Origin: Apium graveolens
Taxonomy: Eukaryota > Streptophyta > Magnoliopsida > Apiales > Apiaceae
Length of the DNA stretch: 64,000 bases
Reading direction: 5' to 3'
NCBI RefSeq assembly: GCF_009905375.1
Contig: NC_133653.1
Coordinates: 82,534,911-82,598,910, forward strand
The translations under genes were made by a program, and so were the position numbers. Shown here piece by piece: positions 1 through 11,144 of this stretch; position 1 is the first letter of the stretch; each line of letters starts with the position of its first letter. The notes beneath the pieces were generated by a model. It did no database searches and was not told where the DNA came from. It saw only the letters and a list, made by a program, of their open reading frames with translations.

Positions 1-1047
1 CTTTCATTTGTAACCACCTTAGTCAACATATTTGCAAGATTCTTTGAAATAAGGATTTTCTCCAAGGACAAATACCATTGTTTATCAACCCTCTTGTAAA
101 GTATCTCAGCTGAATATGTTTCGTCCTAGCATGAAATACAGGATTATTTACAAGATGAATAGCGCACTGACTGTTGCTATAAAAAGCACTGTCCGCCTGT
201 TTCTTACCCAACTCCACAAGGAAATTCTTTAACCAAATAATCTCCTTGCTAGTTTCAGAGATAGCTATATATTTTGCTTATGTGGTTAAAAGAGCAACAC
301 TCTTTTGAAGTCGAGACATCCAACTAACTGTTGTGCCACCCAAAGTGAAAATATAACCCGTTGTACTTTTTTGTATACAAACATCCACCCAAATCTGCAT
401 CAGAGAATTCTTTCAAGATAACATCTTTCTTACTGAAACATAATACAACCTTGGATGTGCTTTCCAAGTAGCGTAACAATCCCTAAACTTCTTCTCAATG
501 CTCTCTTCCTGGATTAGACATAAATCTGGTAACAACTCCCACTGTATGAGCAATGCCTGGTCTTGTACACACCATTGCATACATCAAACTATCAACTGCA
601 GACGCATAATGAACTTTAGACATATCTTTCTTCTCTTCATCCGTTTTAGGTGATTGCTTCTCCGTGAGATTAAAGTGACTCGCCAACGATGTACTTATAG
701 TCTTCGAATCATGGACACTGAATTTCTGCAACAATTTCTCCACATATATACTTCTTTTGAGATAATTTCAAAGTACCTTCAGTTTCATCCCTTATGATGC
801 TCATACCAAGTATCTGGTTTGCTGTATTCATATCATTCATCTCAAACTCCTCAGACTTATGTCTCTTTAGTCTGTTGATTTCCCTTATATTTGATCCTAC
901 TATCGACATGTCATTAACATACAACAACAGTATGATATAAATGAATCAAATTGTTTAAAGTAACAACAATGATTCATAACACTCCCCGTGTACCCATTCT
1001 TCATCATATAGCTGTCAAACTTTAAGTACCATTGTCTTGGTGCTTAA
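1..1047 (-). pseudogene. Old Ty1/copia pol remnant (RT 3' half and RNase H)
   Basis: Read on the minus strand, this is the 3' half of a copia pol. The order is an APRQWYLKF block near 1030-1045, an RT catalytic-type LYVNDM (normally YVDD, one Asp replaced by Asn) near 900-925, the RT thumb (709-927 and 495-743 in different frames), then RNase H with the SNSQCAIHLVNNPVFH block at 23-217. At least two frameshifts separate the pieces, so it is inactive. Its upstream end stops abruptly at 1047, where the Athila-A LTR begins, so it is the substrate Athila-A inserted into. It differs clearly from the two copia elements further right and looks like the oldest layer in the window. Confidence 0.85.
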
Positions 1048-2526
1048 TGTTAGTCGCTAAACACGCGCTAATAATTCACGCAAGTATACGCGATCGCAAG
1101 TAATATAGAATTATTTCTAGTTCGTTCCCATAGGGACTAGTTTATGTTAATTTTGTGATTTATGCACTTATGTAACAATAATATGGCTATTATTCAATGC
1201 TAATACGAATAGCAATTTGGGTTTTGATTATACTACGATTAACTATTGAGAATTATACTAGAGAATATTAACTAAAGAGAGTAAAGAGAGTTGAATAATA
1301 TATGACACAAACATGGGATTCTAACTTCATTAAGTACTTCATTCAATAGCCTTTTTGTTCTTAACCTTAGCATGTAATGGTGATGACACTAATCGGATAA
1401 CACGAAACTGATGAATGCCAACTTTCGTTGCACGAATATCATACTACCAGACATCCACAAAAGAGATAGAAGCTGAATAGACACCAATTATATTGAGACC
1501 CTATATGTCTATAGAATTTGACAACATAACGGTTTAATGCACAAGTTATCTATCATGATTACATAGGGAAAGTAAGATGGTTAAAATTACCTACGAATCA
1601 TGCATAACAATAACACATGAACCTATGCTAGCATGGCAAGTTCTAAATCCTTAAATTCACTTTCGCTTTATTAAGAATTAACACGCTATCTTATAAGTTC
1701 GCGACGCTCATAAAACGAATAAGCACAATCAATACTAGATTATCATACAATCACCACATACTAAGGCATCGAAACAAATCAACTAACGAAATCCATAAAT
1801 AAATCCGCTAGAACCCCACGATAATGATTAGCCCATAATCGGACTCATCATCAACGTGGGTTCCGATGAAAACATGGTATAATAAACGTAGTCTTTATAA
1901 ATAAATAATAAATAAAGTACGTAATCCAAAGTATTAGGTTCAACAAAACAAGAAACGAGCATCCAAGATTACAACTTAGAACAAAGATTCACGAGAATAA
2001 ACTAGATCTTCTTCACCTTCGTTAAATTGTTCTATAGGCCTTCTTGTTGTCTTCTCCTTAAGCTCCGTTACGTCTCTCTCTGAAAATCGTCATTTATTTA
2101 GGTATATATAGCATCCCATGCAAACTCCAATCAGAAGTTAAGTAGAATCAGGATTTTAACATCCCGACCCGGCGCGGCCACGCGCTTGATCAGCGCGGGT
2201 GCGCTGTGTCTCTGAGGTTTGGGCGCGGCCGCGCACTTGATCAGCGCGGCCGCGCGCTTTGACAGTGCGGGTGTGCTGGCCTCCTGGATAAAATTCTGCT
2301 TTCTTTCTTTTCTTGCTGCAATGAGTTGGTTTCCCGAGCTTTATTCCTTGGACACCATCCTAACACCATATTAGCATCAAATCAATGCTAATTTACCTGA
2401 ATCCCGGATTAATGCCTGAAATGCAAAAATACTAGAAAACACATTAAATTACCAACAACTTAAGTACAAATACACCAATTCAAAGTTTAATAGAGCGTTA
2501 TAAAGTGTCATAAATGTCACTCAACA
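1048..2526 (-). repeat. Athila-A 3' LTR
   Basis: A 1,479-base LTR read on the minus strand. It starts TGTTGAGTGACATT next to a polypurine tract and ends GCGACTAACA against the old copia sequence, giving TG...CA termini. Its end region (1050-1140) matches the end of the Athila-B LTRs, with the GAACGAACTAGAAA and CGCGTATACTTGCGTGAA blocks. Its middle carries the same story of blocks as Athila-B, such as CATGCTAGCATAGGTTCATG. The Athila-A 5' LTR is outside the window, so its insertion age cannot be judged here. Confidence 0.88.
2169..2277 (-). repeat. GC-rich near-palindromic module in Athila-A LTR
   Basis: In an AT-rich LTR this stretch is built of repeated units such as GCGCGGCCGCGC and AGCGCGGGTGCGCT separated by TTGATC. 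It corresponds in place to the CTGCGCGCCCGCGCAG modules in the Athila-B LTRs, although the unit sequence differs. A shorter version recurs in the spacer upstream of the Athila-A third ORF (5234-5270). Confidence 0.75.
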
Positions 2527-2540
2527 TACCCCCAAACTTA
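2527..2540 (-). other. Athila-A polypurine tract
   Basis: On the minus strand the sequence AAGTTTGGGGGTA lies directly before the LTR start TGTTGAG. This is the expected place for the plus-strand DNA synthesis primer. Confidence 0.8.
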
Positions 2541-3714
2541 AATTTATGCTTGTCCTTAAGCATAAATAGACTCAAAGAACAAGAAATAAAAATGCATGAA
2601 TGCAACGATCCCCAATAGAATAACTAAACCAATCAATAAGCAACATCTCAACAAATGCAGTTATTCGCATAAAGATCAATCAAACCTTACAAATCAACCT
2701 ACAAACCAGAGACGTGTGTGTGTGCAAATGCTTACAGATATACTATCGTAACTAGATTAATAATCATGACTCACTACTCATCAAAGAAATTGCAAAGTTA
2801 TAAATAAAATAAAAGATAGATTCAAAATAACTTATAACCCTTTTATTCTTATTTTGGAGTTTTATATGGATTCATGCTTTTATTCACAGCAAAACAACAC
2901 AAGTATGCTTATTTGACCGTGCAATGAGTGAGGTCCACAAAAGACTTATACAATAGTACCCATGTAACGAGTGTTAGGTTAGCGGATCCCAGATTATAAA
3001 AGCCTTAGGTCACTAGGAACAAAGTCCCCTAATAACTTAATAAATCGAGTACTAAAGAGCCCACTCGTGATCAATTATACATAACACTTATTTTTTTCTT
3101 TTCTTTTTTTTTTCCACAAATTTCTGAACGAGTGCGTTTCGCTCCATCTCGCTCAACCCTAGACTACTCACATAAATATGAGTCGACTACTAGCCATTTG
3201 ACAACTAGCCACAACAACTAACAATGAAATCCAATTTCTCCAATCTTTTTTAAAAATCCATGTTATTTCATCATTAAGAGAATATCCTAAATATAAACAA
3301 GCGATTAAATCTCAACAAACAAACAAAGCATGATCATGATCTAGCACTCAAGCAACCTATAAGACTTAGTGAAATATAATTGTCTCTAGCATGCAAATCA
3401 ATTCGACAAGACTTAACATCACTAAATACGACATCACTACACTAGCATCAATATCACAAATCAATCGAAAAAAAACATCTAAGGGATCATGTTATTATAC
3501 AAATGCATGAAACTATATGAACAAAATATCATAAAAAACTACAAAAATAAAATATAAAAAAACTACATGGCAAAATATACAAATATATGCACTAAACTAT
3601 CATGAATATGCAAACTATATGTGACTCACACAAAATATATTCCTTCAACTACTACCCCCAAACTTAAAATTTTCACTGTCCTCAGTTAAGGTAATAGTAA
3701 GGAATCAGGCATAC
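2541..3714 (-). other. Athila-A 3' non-coding region
   Basis: There is no ORF of note. On the minus strand it carries blocks also found in Athila-B at 19390-20526. These include the inverted copies of GGATCCGCTAACCTAAC (near 2975-2995), the GTGACCTAAGGC region (near 3000-3015), and GAGCGAAACGCAC followed by a homopolymer run (near 3100-3150). A second polypurine-tract-like motif sits at 3651-3669. Conservation of these blocks between two diverged subfamilies suggests a cis-acting role. Confidence 0.7.
3651..3669 (-). other. Internal polypurine-tract-like motif of Athila-A
   Basis: The minus strand reads TTTTAAGTTTGGGGGTAGT, preceded by GGACAGTGAAAA, immediately downstream of the third ORF. 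It is nearly a copy of the true tract at 2527-2540, about 1.1 kb further on. Athila-B has the same arrangement. Confidence 0.65.
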
Positions 3715-4933
3715 CTACTCGGAATCAGGATCCTCACCCCCAACGGGTGGAGTATCAGGCATGTCTGGAGGTGGATACACAGAGTCCTTATCAAATATTG
3801 GCCATTGGATATCAACACATATGGCGCTGATTGCAGTCCCTGGTGCCTGGGTGAGATCAGGTGCAAACCGATAATGGATGCCATGCATCGTATCCATCCT
3901 CCTCGCTAAACGCCTATACTGCGTCGTACTCAAACCAGCTCCAACATTTTCTCCTGCCTCCTCCTGCTCCTGCTGCGATGGATCAGCCTCCTCACCCAAC
4001 TGAGATCTTCATGCAGTCCTGCTCGACTGAACTGCCCCAGCAGCTGGCCTCCTACCAGGAAGATGGTCAAAAGAATAACCAAGTCCTTTCAAATCAGGCT
4101 TTCCTCCATCCCACTCTTGCATCGTCGCCAAAGTGGTGCTGTCAATAGGAGCACTCGGAATCTGGAGCTGCTCGTGTGTTGGCCAACGGACATCAACTTC
4201 CACACACAGCTTCGTCACAACGGACGCATAGGGTATAGAACTCATAGTACTCCCTCGCAAAAATCTCAGAATACCCTGGTAGATCACCATCCCAAGGTCC
4301 ACATAGTCACCTTGAATAATTCCCCACAACAGCCGTGCACACTCCACAGTCACATCATGTACATGAGAAGATGACATGATATTAGCACAAATAAACACAT
4401 TCCATGCATGAGCAAACCTGTTCATAAATCAAGCAGGGAATGTGGCATAATCAGTTGTGCCCTTCTCGAACTTTTAATGAGTCTCAGGCACACAAAGAGT
4501 AGCAACTATCAAATCTAAATCAAAGTCCTCCAGAGTCTTATCATTCCAGGTGTCCTGACCGGGCTTCCTCGCGGGTTGCTCAATCACCCTCCTTATCACA
4601 TCTGTACTGTACTCCACCGTCATCCCCCTAACCACAGTGAAACCATTCTTCTCCGCCTTTGTATTAGCATAGAACTCACGAATAACACTTATGGGCACAG
4701 CAGCGGGTGCCTTGCAAAAAGCAACCAGCCCATCTCCAAGATCATCTCCAACAACTTACCATCTTTCCCTGATGGCAAAAAACCTCGCTCCTTTGCTATA
4801 AACTTCGAGAGAAGCCTCGTATACTCCGCTTCAGCCTCGGGAGTCGAAAACCTCGGCCTCACACCACCTGCACTCGAAGAATCAGTGGTGCTGCTGCTGC
4901 TAACTTGAGTTCTTTGTCTCTTGGGTGCGCCAT
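3715..4933 (-). pseudogene. Athila-A third ORF (env-position protein), broken
   Basis: This is the protein encoded after pol in Athila-type elements. It aligns by eye with the Athila-B third ORF along its length. Shared features are the start context CCAATGGC at 4933, the GFTVVRGMTVEY block (4474-4698), the ARAWNVFICANI block (4009-4425) and the C-terminal QYRRLARRMDTM coiled segment (3715-3999). Frame changes and stops separate these blocks, and a small indel lies near the start, so it is a pseudogene. I see no signal peptide and no clear membrane segment. The label 'envelope' therefore rests only on position. Families of this kind are often annotated as 'putative plant transposon protein'; the function is unknown. 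Confidence 0.8.
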
Positions 4934-5027
4934 TGGGATTGAATAAGAGAGAATAAAAGATAAGTGTTTGAGAGAAAATTGTGTTTGAGAATTTGAGAAG
5001 TGGTGGAGAAGTTTGTGTATAAGTATA

Positions 5028-5040
5028 TGTATATATAGGA
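5028..5040 (-). promoter_or_regulatory. TATA-like box upstream of Athila-A third ORF
   Basis: The minus strand reads TCCTATATATACAT, about 100 bases before the ATG at 4933, and a C/T-rich leader follows. Athila-B has CCCTATATATACATACAC at the same distance from its third ORF although most of the surrounding spacer has diverged. Promoter function is inferred. Confidence 0.5.
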
Positions 5041-5233
5041 GGTGAGAAGAGAATTAGATATGGAATAGAAGTAGGAATTGATTATGGGAATAGTGGGAAT
5101 AATGGCTTTGATTTGGAGAGGGAAATTTGGGATGTGGAAGAGTAAAAATCGGGTGGAAATTGATTTTTAAAAGAAGTCCCTGATTTTCTCTTCACAACTG
5201 CCTTTTATATTTTTTTTCTGAATCGGGACCCAA

Positions 5234-5270
5234 GCGCGGCCGCGCGCTAGACTAGCGCGGGTGCGCTCAC
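5234..5270 (-). repeat. GC-rich near-palindromic module, Athila-A spacer
   Basis: Contains GCGCGGCCGCGCGCT and AGCGCGGGTGCGCT units, like those of its own LTR (2169-2277), inside an AT-rich spacer. It occupies the same position as the CTGCGCGCCCGCGCAG module of Athila-B. Confidence 0.7.
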
Positions 5271-5340
5271 CTTCCATTTTTTTGGGTTTTTTCTTTTCTT
5301 CTTGCTTCCTCTACCTACTAATGTACAACAAACTTTGGTT

Positions 5341-5383
5341 GCCTCTCAAGAAGCGCTTGCTTTACGTCATTAGCTTGACGTAG
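5341..5383 (-). other. Conserved post-pol stem-loop block, Athila-A
   Basis: On the minus strand a TACGTCA / TGACGTA inverted repeat encloses AGCTAA, followed by AAGCGCTTCTTGAGAGGCAA. It lies just after the pol stop. Athila-B has the related ACGTCAAGCTAATGACGA and GGGAGGCAACCC at 17727-17772 and 27508-27556. Confidence 0.6.
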
Positions 5384-5393
5384 AAATACGAGA

Positions 5394-6682
5394 TCAAACG
5401 GACAACAAAATGGCACTAACCACCTCGCGGTTTGCCGTGTCACCATAGTAATGCTTCAACCTCTGACCATTTACCTTAAATGCTTGGCCCGAATCATTCT
5501 CAAAAATCTCCACCGCTCTATGTAGAAACACAGTTTTAACAAAAAACGACCCTGACCATCTTGACTTCAACTTTATAGGAAAAAGACGGAGACGAGAGTT
5601 AAACAAAAGAACTTGTTGCCCCAGAATAAAGGATTTGAGCACTAGACCTTATCGTGCCACCTCTTGACTTTTTCTAATACATTTTGTTGTTTTCATATGC
5701 TTGAAGTCGAAACTCTTCGAGTTCATTCAATTGAAGAATCCTCTTCTTTCCAGCTGCATCCAAATCAAGATTCAACTTCTTCAAAGCCCAATATGCTATA
5801 TGCTCTAGCTCCACCGGCAAATGACACCCCTTACCATAAACCAAATGAAATGACGACATTCCCAATGGAGTCTTGTATGCTATTCTATACGCCCAAATAG
5901 CTTCGTCGAGCTTTAAAGACCAATCTTTTCTCGATAGACACACAACCTTATCTAAAATGTGCTTGATCTCTCTGTTAGATACGTCAGCTTGACCATTCAT
6001 CTGAGGATGATAAGCCGTAATAATGCGATGATTCACATTATATTTTTGCATCATAACGGTGAATTTGCGATTGCAAAAATATGACCCCTCATCACTGATT
6101 ATGACTCTTGGAGTTCCAATTCTTGTGAATATCCGCTTGTGAAGAAAATTAAGCACTACTTTCTCATCGTTCGTTGCCAACGCCTTAACTTCAACCCATT
6201 TTGACACATAATCAACTGCCAACAAGATATACTGATTGTTACAAGATGAGACAAATGGCCCCATGAAGTCAATTCCCCAAACATCGAAGACTTCAATCTT
6301 AAGAAGCACATTAAGAGGCATCTCATCCCTCTTGGACATATTACCCACACGTTGACATCGATCACATTTCAAAACAAACTGATGAGCATCTTTAAACAAA
6401 GTCGACCAAAAGAAACCTGCTTGAAGAATACGAGCTGCTGTCTTTTCTCCACCATAATGTCCTCCATAAGCCGTTGAGTGGCAATCTCGCAAGATCCCCC
6501 TCATTTCACTGTAAGGAATACATCTCCTGATATTTTGATCAGCTCCTTGTCGAAAAATGGCTCATCCCACATATACCACTTCACTTCCTGCAGAAACTTC
6601 TTCCTTTGAGTGTATGACAAGTCGGGAGGCATTATATTACTCACAAGGTAGTTCACAATGTCTGTAAACCACGGTTCTGCCT
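5394..6682 (-). pseudogene. Athila-A pol 3' part (integrase), interrupted
   Basis: Minus-strand integrase. From high to low coordinates: the HHCC zinc domain with [15 protein letters not shown] and CDRCQR, the core with [10 protein letters not shown] (first catalytic Asp), IISDEGSYF (second Asp), and HPQMNGQADVSNREI (the normal catalytic Glu position reads Asp). A C-terminal domain follows (5394-5642). A frameshift separates 5674-6504 from 5394-5642, and the reading near 6505-6682 also contains disruptions. Copia-1 splits it at 6682; the upstream reading continues at 46186 in the same gene. It cannot encode an intact enzyme. Confidence 0.88.
6678..6682. other. Copia-1 target-site duplication, left (TGCCT)
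   Basis: The five bases before the copia-1 LTR are TGCCT and the five after the other end (46186-46190) are TTCCT. One substitution separates them. The Athila-B homologue at this site reads TTCCT on the same strand, so the left copy has mutated. Confidence 0.8.
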
Positions 6683-7249
6683 TGTTAGGTCAAACAACAC
6701 TATAGAAGGGGGTTGAATACAGTGTTTATACAATCAAATCGATTTAACACAAGTATGTAACAAAGATCAAGTATATTAAATAAACTCTATTACAATATGA
6801 ACTGTTGTTCTCTCTCAGTGATGAACAAATATCACTAAGAGCTGCTAGGTTACAATGTATAATCTTATCGATAATGATAACACATATAGTGTAAACCTTA
6901 AGTCTGTGTTTATATAGTACATAGTTACAAGATAACTTCTAATTAATATGGAATATATTTCTGTCCTAAAATATATCAATCAGATCTCTTCTACAAGTCT
7001 TCCAGTCTTCTAACTCTTTCCATGCATATCTTCTTTTATTTTAGTCTCGATCTTCTCTCCTGTAAATCAGCTTCCTTCCTTATATGAAAGTCTTCCCGCA
7101 CTTAAGTTCTGATATGACCTTAATTTCTGATATTAAGTTCTGACTTCCAGTAAGTCCCGATTTCAGTAAATCCTGATATGTCCTATATTTTAAGATCTGA
7201 AAACTAAACATGAATCATATTAGACATGACATCTCAAATATACCTAACA
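6683..7249 (-). repeat. Copia-1 3' LTR
   Basis: A 567-base LTR with TGTTAGGT...CCTAACA termini, paired with the 5' LTR at 45617-46185. By eye the two differ at roughly 25-30 places, so this is not a very recent insertion. It contains a TATA-like box (minus strand CTATATAAACACA, near 6904-6917) and clustered AAGTTCTGAT-type repeats near 7095-7180. Confidence 0.95.
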
Positions 7250-7262
7250 ATCTCCCCTAACT
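7250..7262 (-). other. Copia-1 polypurine tract
   Basis: The minus strand reads AAGTTAGGGGAGAT directly before the LTR. The interval up to the third-ORF end at 7503 holds no gene. Confidence 0.8.
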
Positions 7263-7502
7263 TGTAAATTATGCAAAATATACAAGTTAGTAGATTTGAT
7301 GATGTCAAAAATATTTAAATACAAATACAAATAAGAGTTTAACTAGATAACTAACTAAAACTTACAGTCCTTGTAGCTTTTAACAATCTCACTGAGTCAA
7401 TCTGAATCCATAATGATTCTTGACAGAGCTTGATATCAGCTTTTCTTCTTTACTCCTCAGGACTTGAGACATTGTAACTTTAACTTGCTTCATCTCTTCA
7501 TC

Positions 7503-9111
7503 TTAACTCTCAATCTGGTAGATTGCATTCCTCAAAGTAGAGATATGGTTTCTTTCTAAACCATCATTCAGTCTTATTACCCTAGGATGAGAAGAATCTT
7601 CATTGTAGCACATACATTTCTCATTCAGTAACACTTCAAGCTTAGCAGAATCCTTCTTCATTAGAGTTTCACTTCCATCATCTTCAACAATACTAGGAAT
7701 GAATTCTGTAACTCTTGAACCAGAAATTCTTGCTTTATCTCTGATGGTCTTCAATATGAAGTTTGACCATCTCCTGGTAATATCAGACTTTACCTCTAAA
7801 AGGTAATGAAAATATTGAAGTTCTTTCAGTGATTTGTTTAGCACATCTGATTCTGACATCTGATATGTCCTTCCATCTTCAAGAAATAGAATCAGATTTT
7901 CTTGACATTGTGCTTGTCATGAGCATCTAGTACCACTTGAACAGAGATAACCTTATCAATGTATTTCTGTGTAACATCTTCAAGAGGTCTGTCAGTCAAA
8001 AGAAATGGATCTCTAGTAGCAACTTTAACTCCTGTCTTGATCTTTGCTTCATCAGAAACTAGTCCAACCATGTCTCTTGATTCTCTTTCATTTAACCCAA
8101 TAGTCATGAAAGTAGACAACAATTGGCTTTTCTTTGGATCTGATGGTTTGACATTTTTCCACAGAAGTTTATTTTTATCAGCTACTCCCATCTTTTCTAA
8201 ATCAACTTGAGCATTATCAGAGGTTGATGTCTTGATGACTTTATCAGAACTTGTTGTTTCTGTTGTAGCTTGTTGTTCTGCACTCTAAACAACTTGAGCC
8301 TTGTCAGAGGTTGTCTTTGATTCTTCAGAAATCTTCCTTCTTTTCAGAGTTTGAACATCTTCATCTTCAGCAAGAGTATTATCAGTAACTTGAACCATTT
8401 TGCACACTGGTTTTATCAGAACTTGAGGAATTTTCATCTCTAGTGGCTTGGTTGGTTCATCAACTTTTCCCTTCCCCTTGTCTTTGGGATCAATCTTAAT
8501 CTGTGATCTAGTCTTGGGCTTTGATGCCTCAGTATTTGACTTCTCCTTGATCACAATGCCTTTTACCTTATGCCTTGGAGGTTTCTTTGTAACAGAAGCT
8601 GTTGGCTTTAGATTTGTCTTTTCAGCTTTAAATCTAGCTTCTTCCTCCTTGAGACTTTCTAAATCCATTCCTGGATTATGTTTCAGAAATAATCTTCTAG
8701 CAATTTCATCATCAAGTGTCTGAATCTTGGGATCTTTTTAGTAGACTATAGTCTGCTTCCCCTTGAGCTTCAGAGTTTGCATAAACTTTTGAGAATCTTG
8801 ACTTCCACCTTGTATCAGAACATCAGGCTTTGTCATCAGAACTTGATATCAGATTTTGAGTATCAGCACTTGCTATCAGATTTTGAGTTTTAGCAGCTTC
8901 AGAACTTGTCTTCTTTTGAGTAGAAGATTTGCTTGCATCAGTAATTAGTTTCCTAGAAGAAACCTTGCTGTTGTGCTCTTTACCTTGAACTTGACCTCTA
9001 CCCTTGCTAGGGTTTCCCTGGTCATCAGCTTCATCATCTTTCTTCTTCAGTATTTGATCATTAGAGCATTTGGACTTAACTATCTTTTCCCCCTTTTTGG
9101 CATCATCAGTT

Positions 9112-9159
<48 letters not shown>

Positions 9160-11139
9160 AGTTTAACTGAAGATTGGAGTTCATCCAATTGAGCTTTTTG
9201 AGAAGCTTGATTTTGCAGGACCTCAGCAATTTGGGCCTGTTGCTTCTCTTGAATCTTCTCAATGGCTTCAACCTTTTCAGAAATAGGTCTGATAAACCTC
9301 TTTTTGTCAAGCTTGGTCTCCATATCTAGCTTTTCATATTTTTCAAGAAGCTTATCAACCTTTTCTTGAGTAGCATAGTGTAGACCTTGAAGATTCTTAA
9401 TAGACATAGCTGTGACTTTGAGTTCTGTCTTGAAATCAGCATTTGTGAGCAACTCATCAGCTTTACCAATATGATCTGTCAATACTTTAGAGCTTGGAAT
9501 GAAATCAGTTTTATTCAACTTCTTGTCCACTCCACACCTCTGTGAGTATCTTCCCAAGGAATAGGTGCTGCTTGCTCAACAAATTTCTCAATTAGTGCCT
9601 CCTTTCCCAGAATAGGAGCAGGAGTATCAACAGAAACACTGTTTACTGAACTTGAGGAAGACTCATTATCTTCTGATAGTACTAGAGTGTGTGAAGCAAC
9701 TAGAGATTCTAGAACAATCTCATCTAAATTCCGAGCATCAGAATTTATCTCCAGAATTGGTGTTGTTGATGTAGATGGTATCTCAGCATTTAAGATTGGA
9801 GAGTTGACTTGAGATGGCGGAGCTGCTGTCATTGGAGCTTTCAAATAAAGAATAGTTTGTATATTCAGATTGTGAATATCTTTTTCAGAATTTGTGGTTT
9901 GTTCTTCAGCATTAGCTGTTGATTTTATTAGAGAGACGGGAGGGGTGAGCACAGTATCTTGAGCTTGAATTGGAGATAGCAAAGCTTCAAGTACAATAGG
10001 CTGTGAGATCAGAGATTCCTGATCCCCTTCCTCAGCTTCTTCAATATCTTTTGATGGAGGCTTAGCCATGTGCCTTTTTACCCTCATTTTCTTTAATCTC
10101 CTTGATAATGAAGGAGTTGCTTGAGCATCAAAACTAGCAGTTCTCTTCCTCTTCAAAGTATCAGAACTTTGAGCTTCAACATTTGTCTGTTGGGTTGACC
10201 CTTCAGCTTCTGTTTCTTTCTGAAAAACCAGAGTTTCAGTTTCAACAGTCACAGGTTCTGATGCATCAACGTGTACTTGTTCCTCGTCACTGTCAGATTC
10301 ATCCCTGAGAATCATCTTTCTTCTCTTTTATGGAGGTTGAGGAACAGACTTTGCCCTCTTAGGCTTGGAAGATGAAAGTCTGATGGTATGTGTTGATGGT
10401 TGTTGTTGTGAGGATTGAGTTGAAGGTTGGAAGTAAATTCTGATGGTAGGTTGAGTTGGTTGAGGTGGTTGAGGTTGAGAAGTGGTTTGTTGTGTAGGTG
10501 CTGATGGAGGTTGGGATGGTTGGACATCAGGATATATGGTAGAATATGTGGCTGGATCAGAATTTACCAAAAACTATTTGATAGAAGTAGGAATTTGGGG
10601 GGTCTCAAAACAGTCTTCTTATTATCAGTAGATAATAAGTCAGTAAAGGCTCTCTTAGCAAGTTTAAATGGTTCAATTAACTCACTTGCTAGTTGGGGTG
10701 CATCAGAGCAACAAAAACTATAAATAAGCTGACAGAATCTAGCAAAGTAAATTGTATTTCTATCTTTTGTCATCCTATCCCCAATAAAGCCTAAAACAGC
10801 ACTTGCATAATCAAAATGAGTTTGATTAATGAGAGCATACCTGATTTGTTGACTGAGAATTAGGATTGCATCAAAATTATAACATTTGTTAGCAAAGGCC
10901 TTTGTGATGCAGTCAAAGAAGAAACTCCATTCCCTTCTTATGTGAGGTCTTTTCAATTGACCCAGCTTTGCCAATGTCTTTTCATAGCCCAAACTAGCCA
11001 TCATCTGCTGAAGGGCTGGCTCCTCAACCGTTGAACTATAGACACAATTTTTTGGCAAATGTAAAGCCTATCGAACTGTAGCCAGAGTCACTACATGCTC
11101 ATCCTCCCCTGTTGAAAAGATAATACTTGGGGACCCATG
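7503..11139 (-). pseudogene. Copia-1 post-pol large ORF, main part, broken
   Basis: A long minus-strand coding region lies between copia-1 pol and its 3' LTR. It begins at 38303 (separate entry) and is split by the Athila-B insertion. From its N-terminal side: a globular segment with GYEKTLAKLGQLKRPHIRREW (10564-11058), a Pro/Gln/Thr linker (10328-10570), an acidic and Lys/Arg-rich segment (9515-10315), a coiled coil rich in Gln and Leu ending in a Ser-Leu run (8823-9557), and charged C-terminal pieces (8285-8668, 7892-8191, 7503-7859). Several stops and frameshifts break it. The N-terminal segment resembles, from memory, unnamed plant proteins encoded after pol in copia elements. It has no membrane segment. 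Function is unknown; it sits in the env position of Sireviruses. Confidence 0.75.
9117..9156. repeat. (GA)20 microsatellite inside coding sequence
   Basis: An uninterrupted GA run; on the minus strand it encodes alternating Ser-Leu at the end of the coiled-coil segment. The related copia-2 ORF is interrupted by Tekay-2 at the equivalent codons. Confidence 0.9.
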
Positions 11140-11144
11140 AGCAC
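11140..11144. other. Athila-B target-site duplication, left (AGCAC)
   Basis: AGCAC lies directly before the first Athila-B LTR and again directly after the last LTR base (38088-38092). Leaving out the insertion and one copy keeps the copia-1 ORF in the same frame across the site. Confidence 0.92.

Larger units (their letters stand above)
4934..5393 (-). other. Athila-A spacer between pol and third ORF
   Basis: This AT-rich spacer has no ORF. On the minus strand it runs from the pol stop through a conserved stem-loop block (5341-5383), a short GC-rich module (5234-5270), a TATA-like box (5028-5040) and a pyrimidine-rich leader to the third-ORF ATG. Confidence 0.7.
1048..6682 (-). mobile_element. 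Athila-A: Ty3/gypsy Athila-like element, 3' portion
   Basis: A minus-strand Athila-type element. Going from high to low coordinates it contains the end of pol (integrase), a pol-to-third-ORF spacer, a broken third ORF, about 1.2 kb of 3' untranslated sequence, a polypurine tract and the 3' LTR. Its integrase and third ORF are clearly related to those of Athila-B, but it is a diverged subfamily. It is interrupted at 6682/46186 by copia-1, and the RNase H part resumes at 46186-46561, where copia-2 interrupts it again. The gag and 5' LTR are therefore expected outside the window. Confidence 0.9.
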
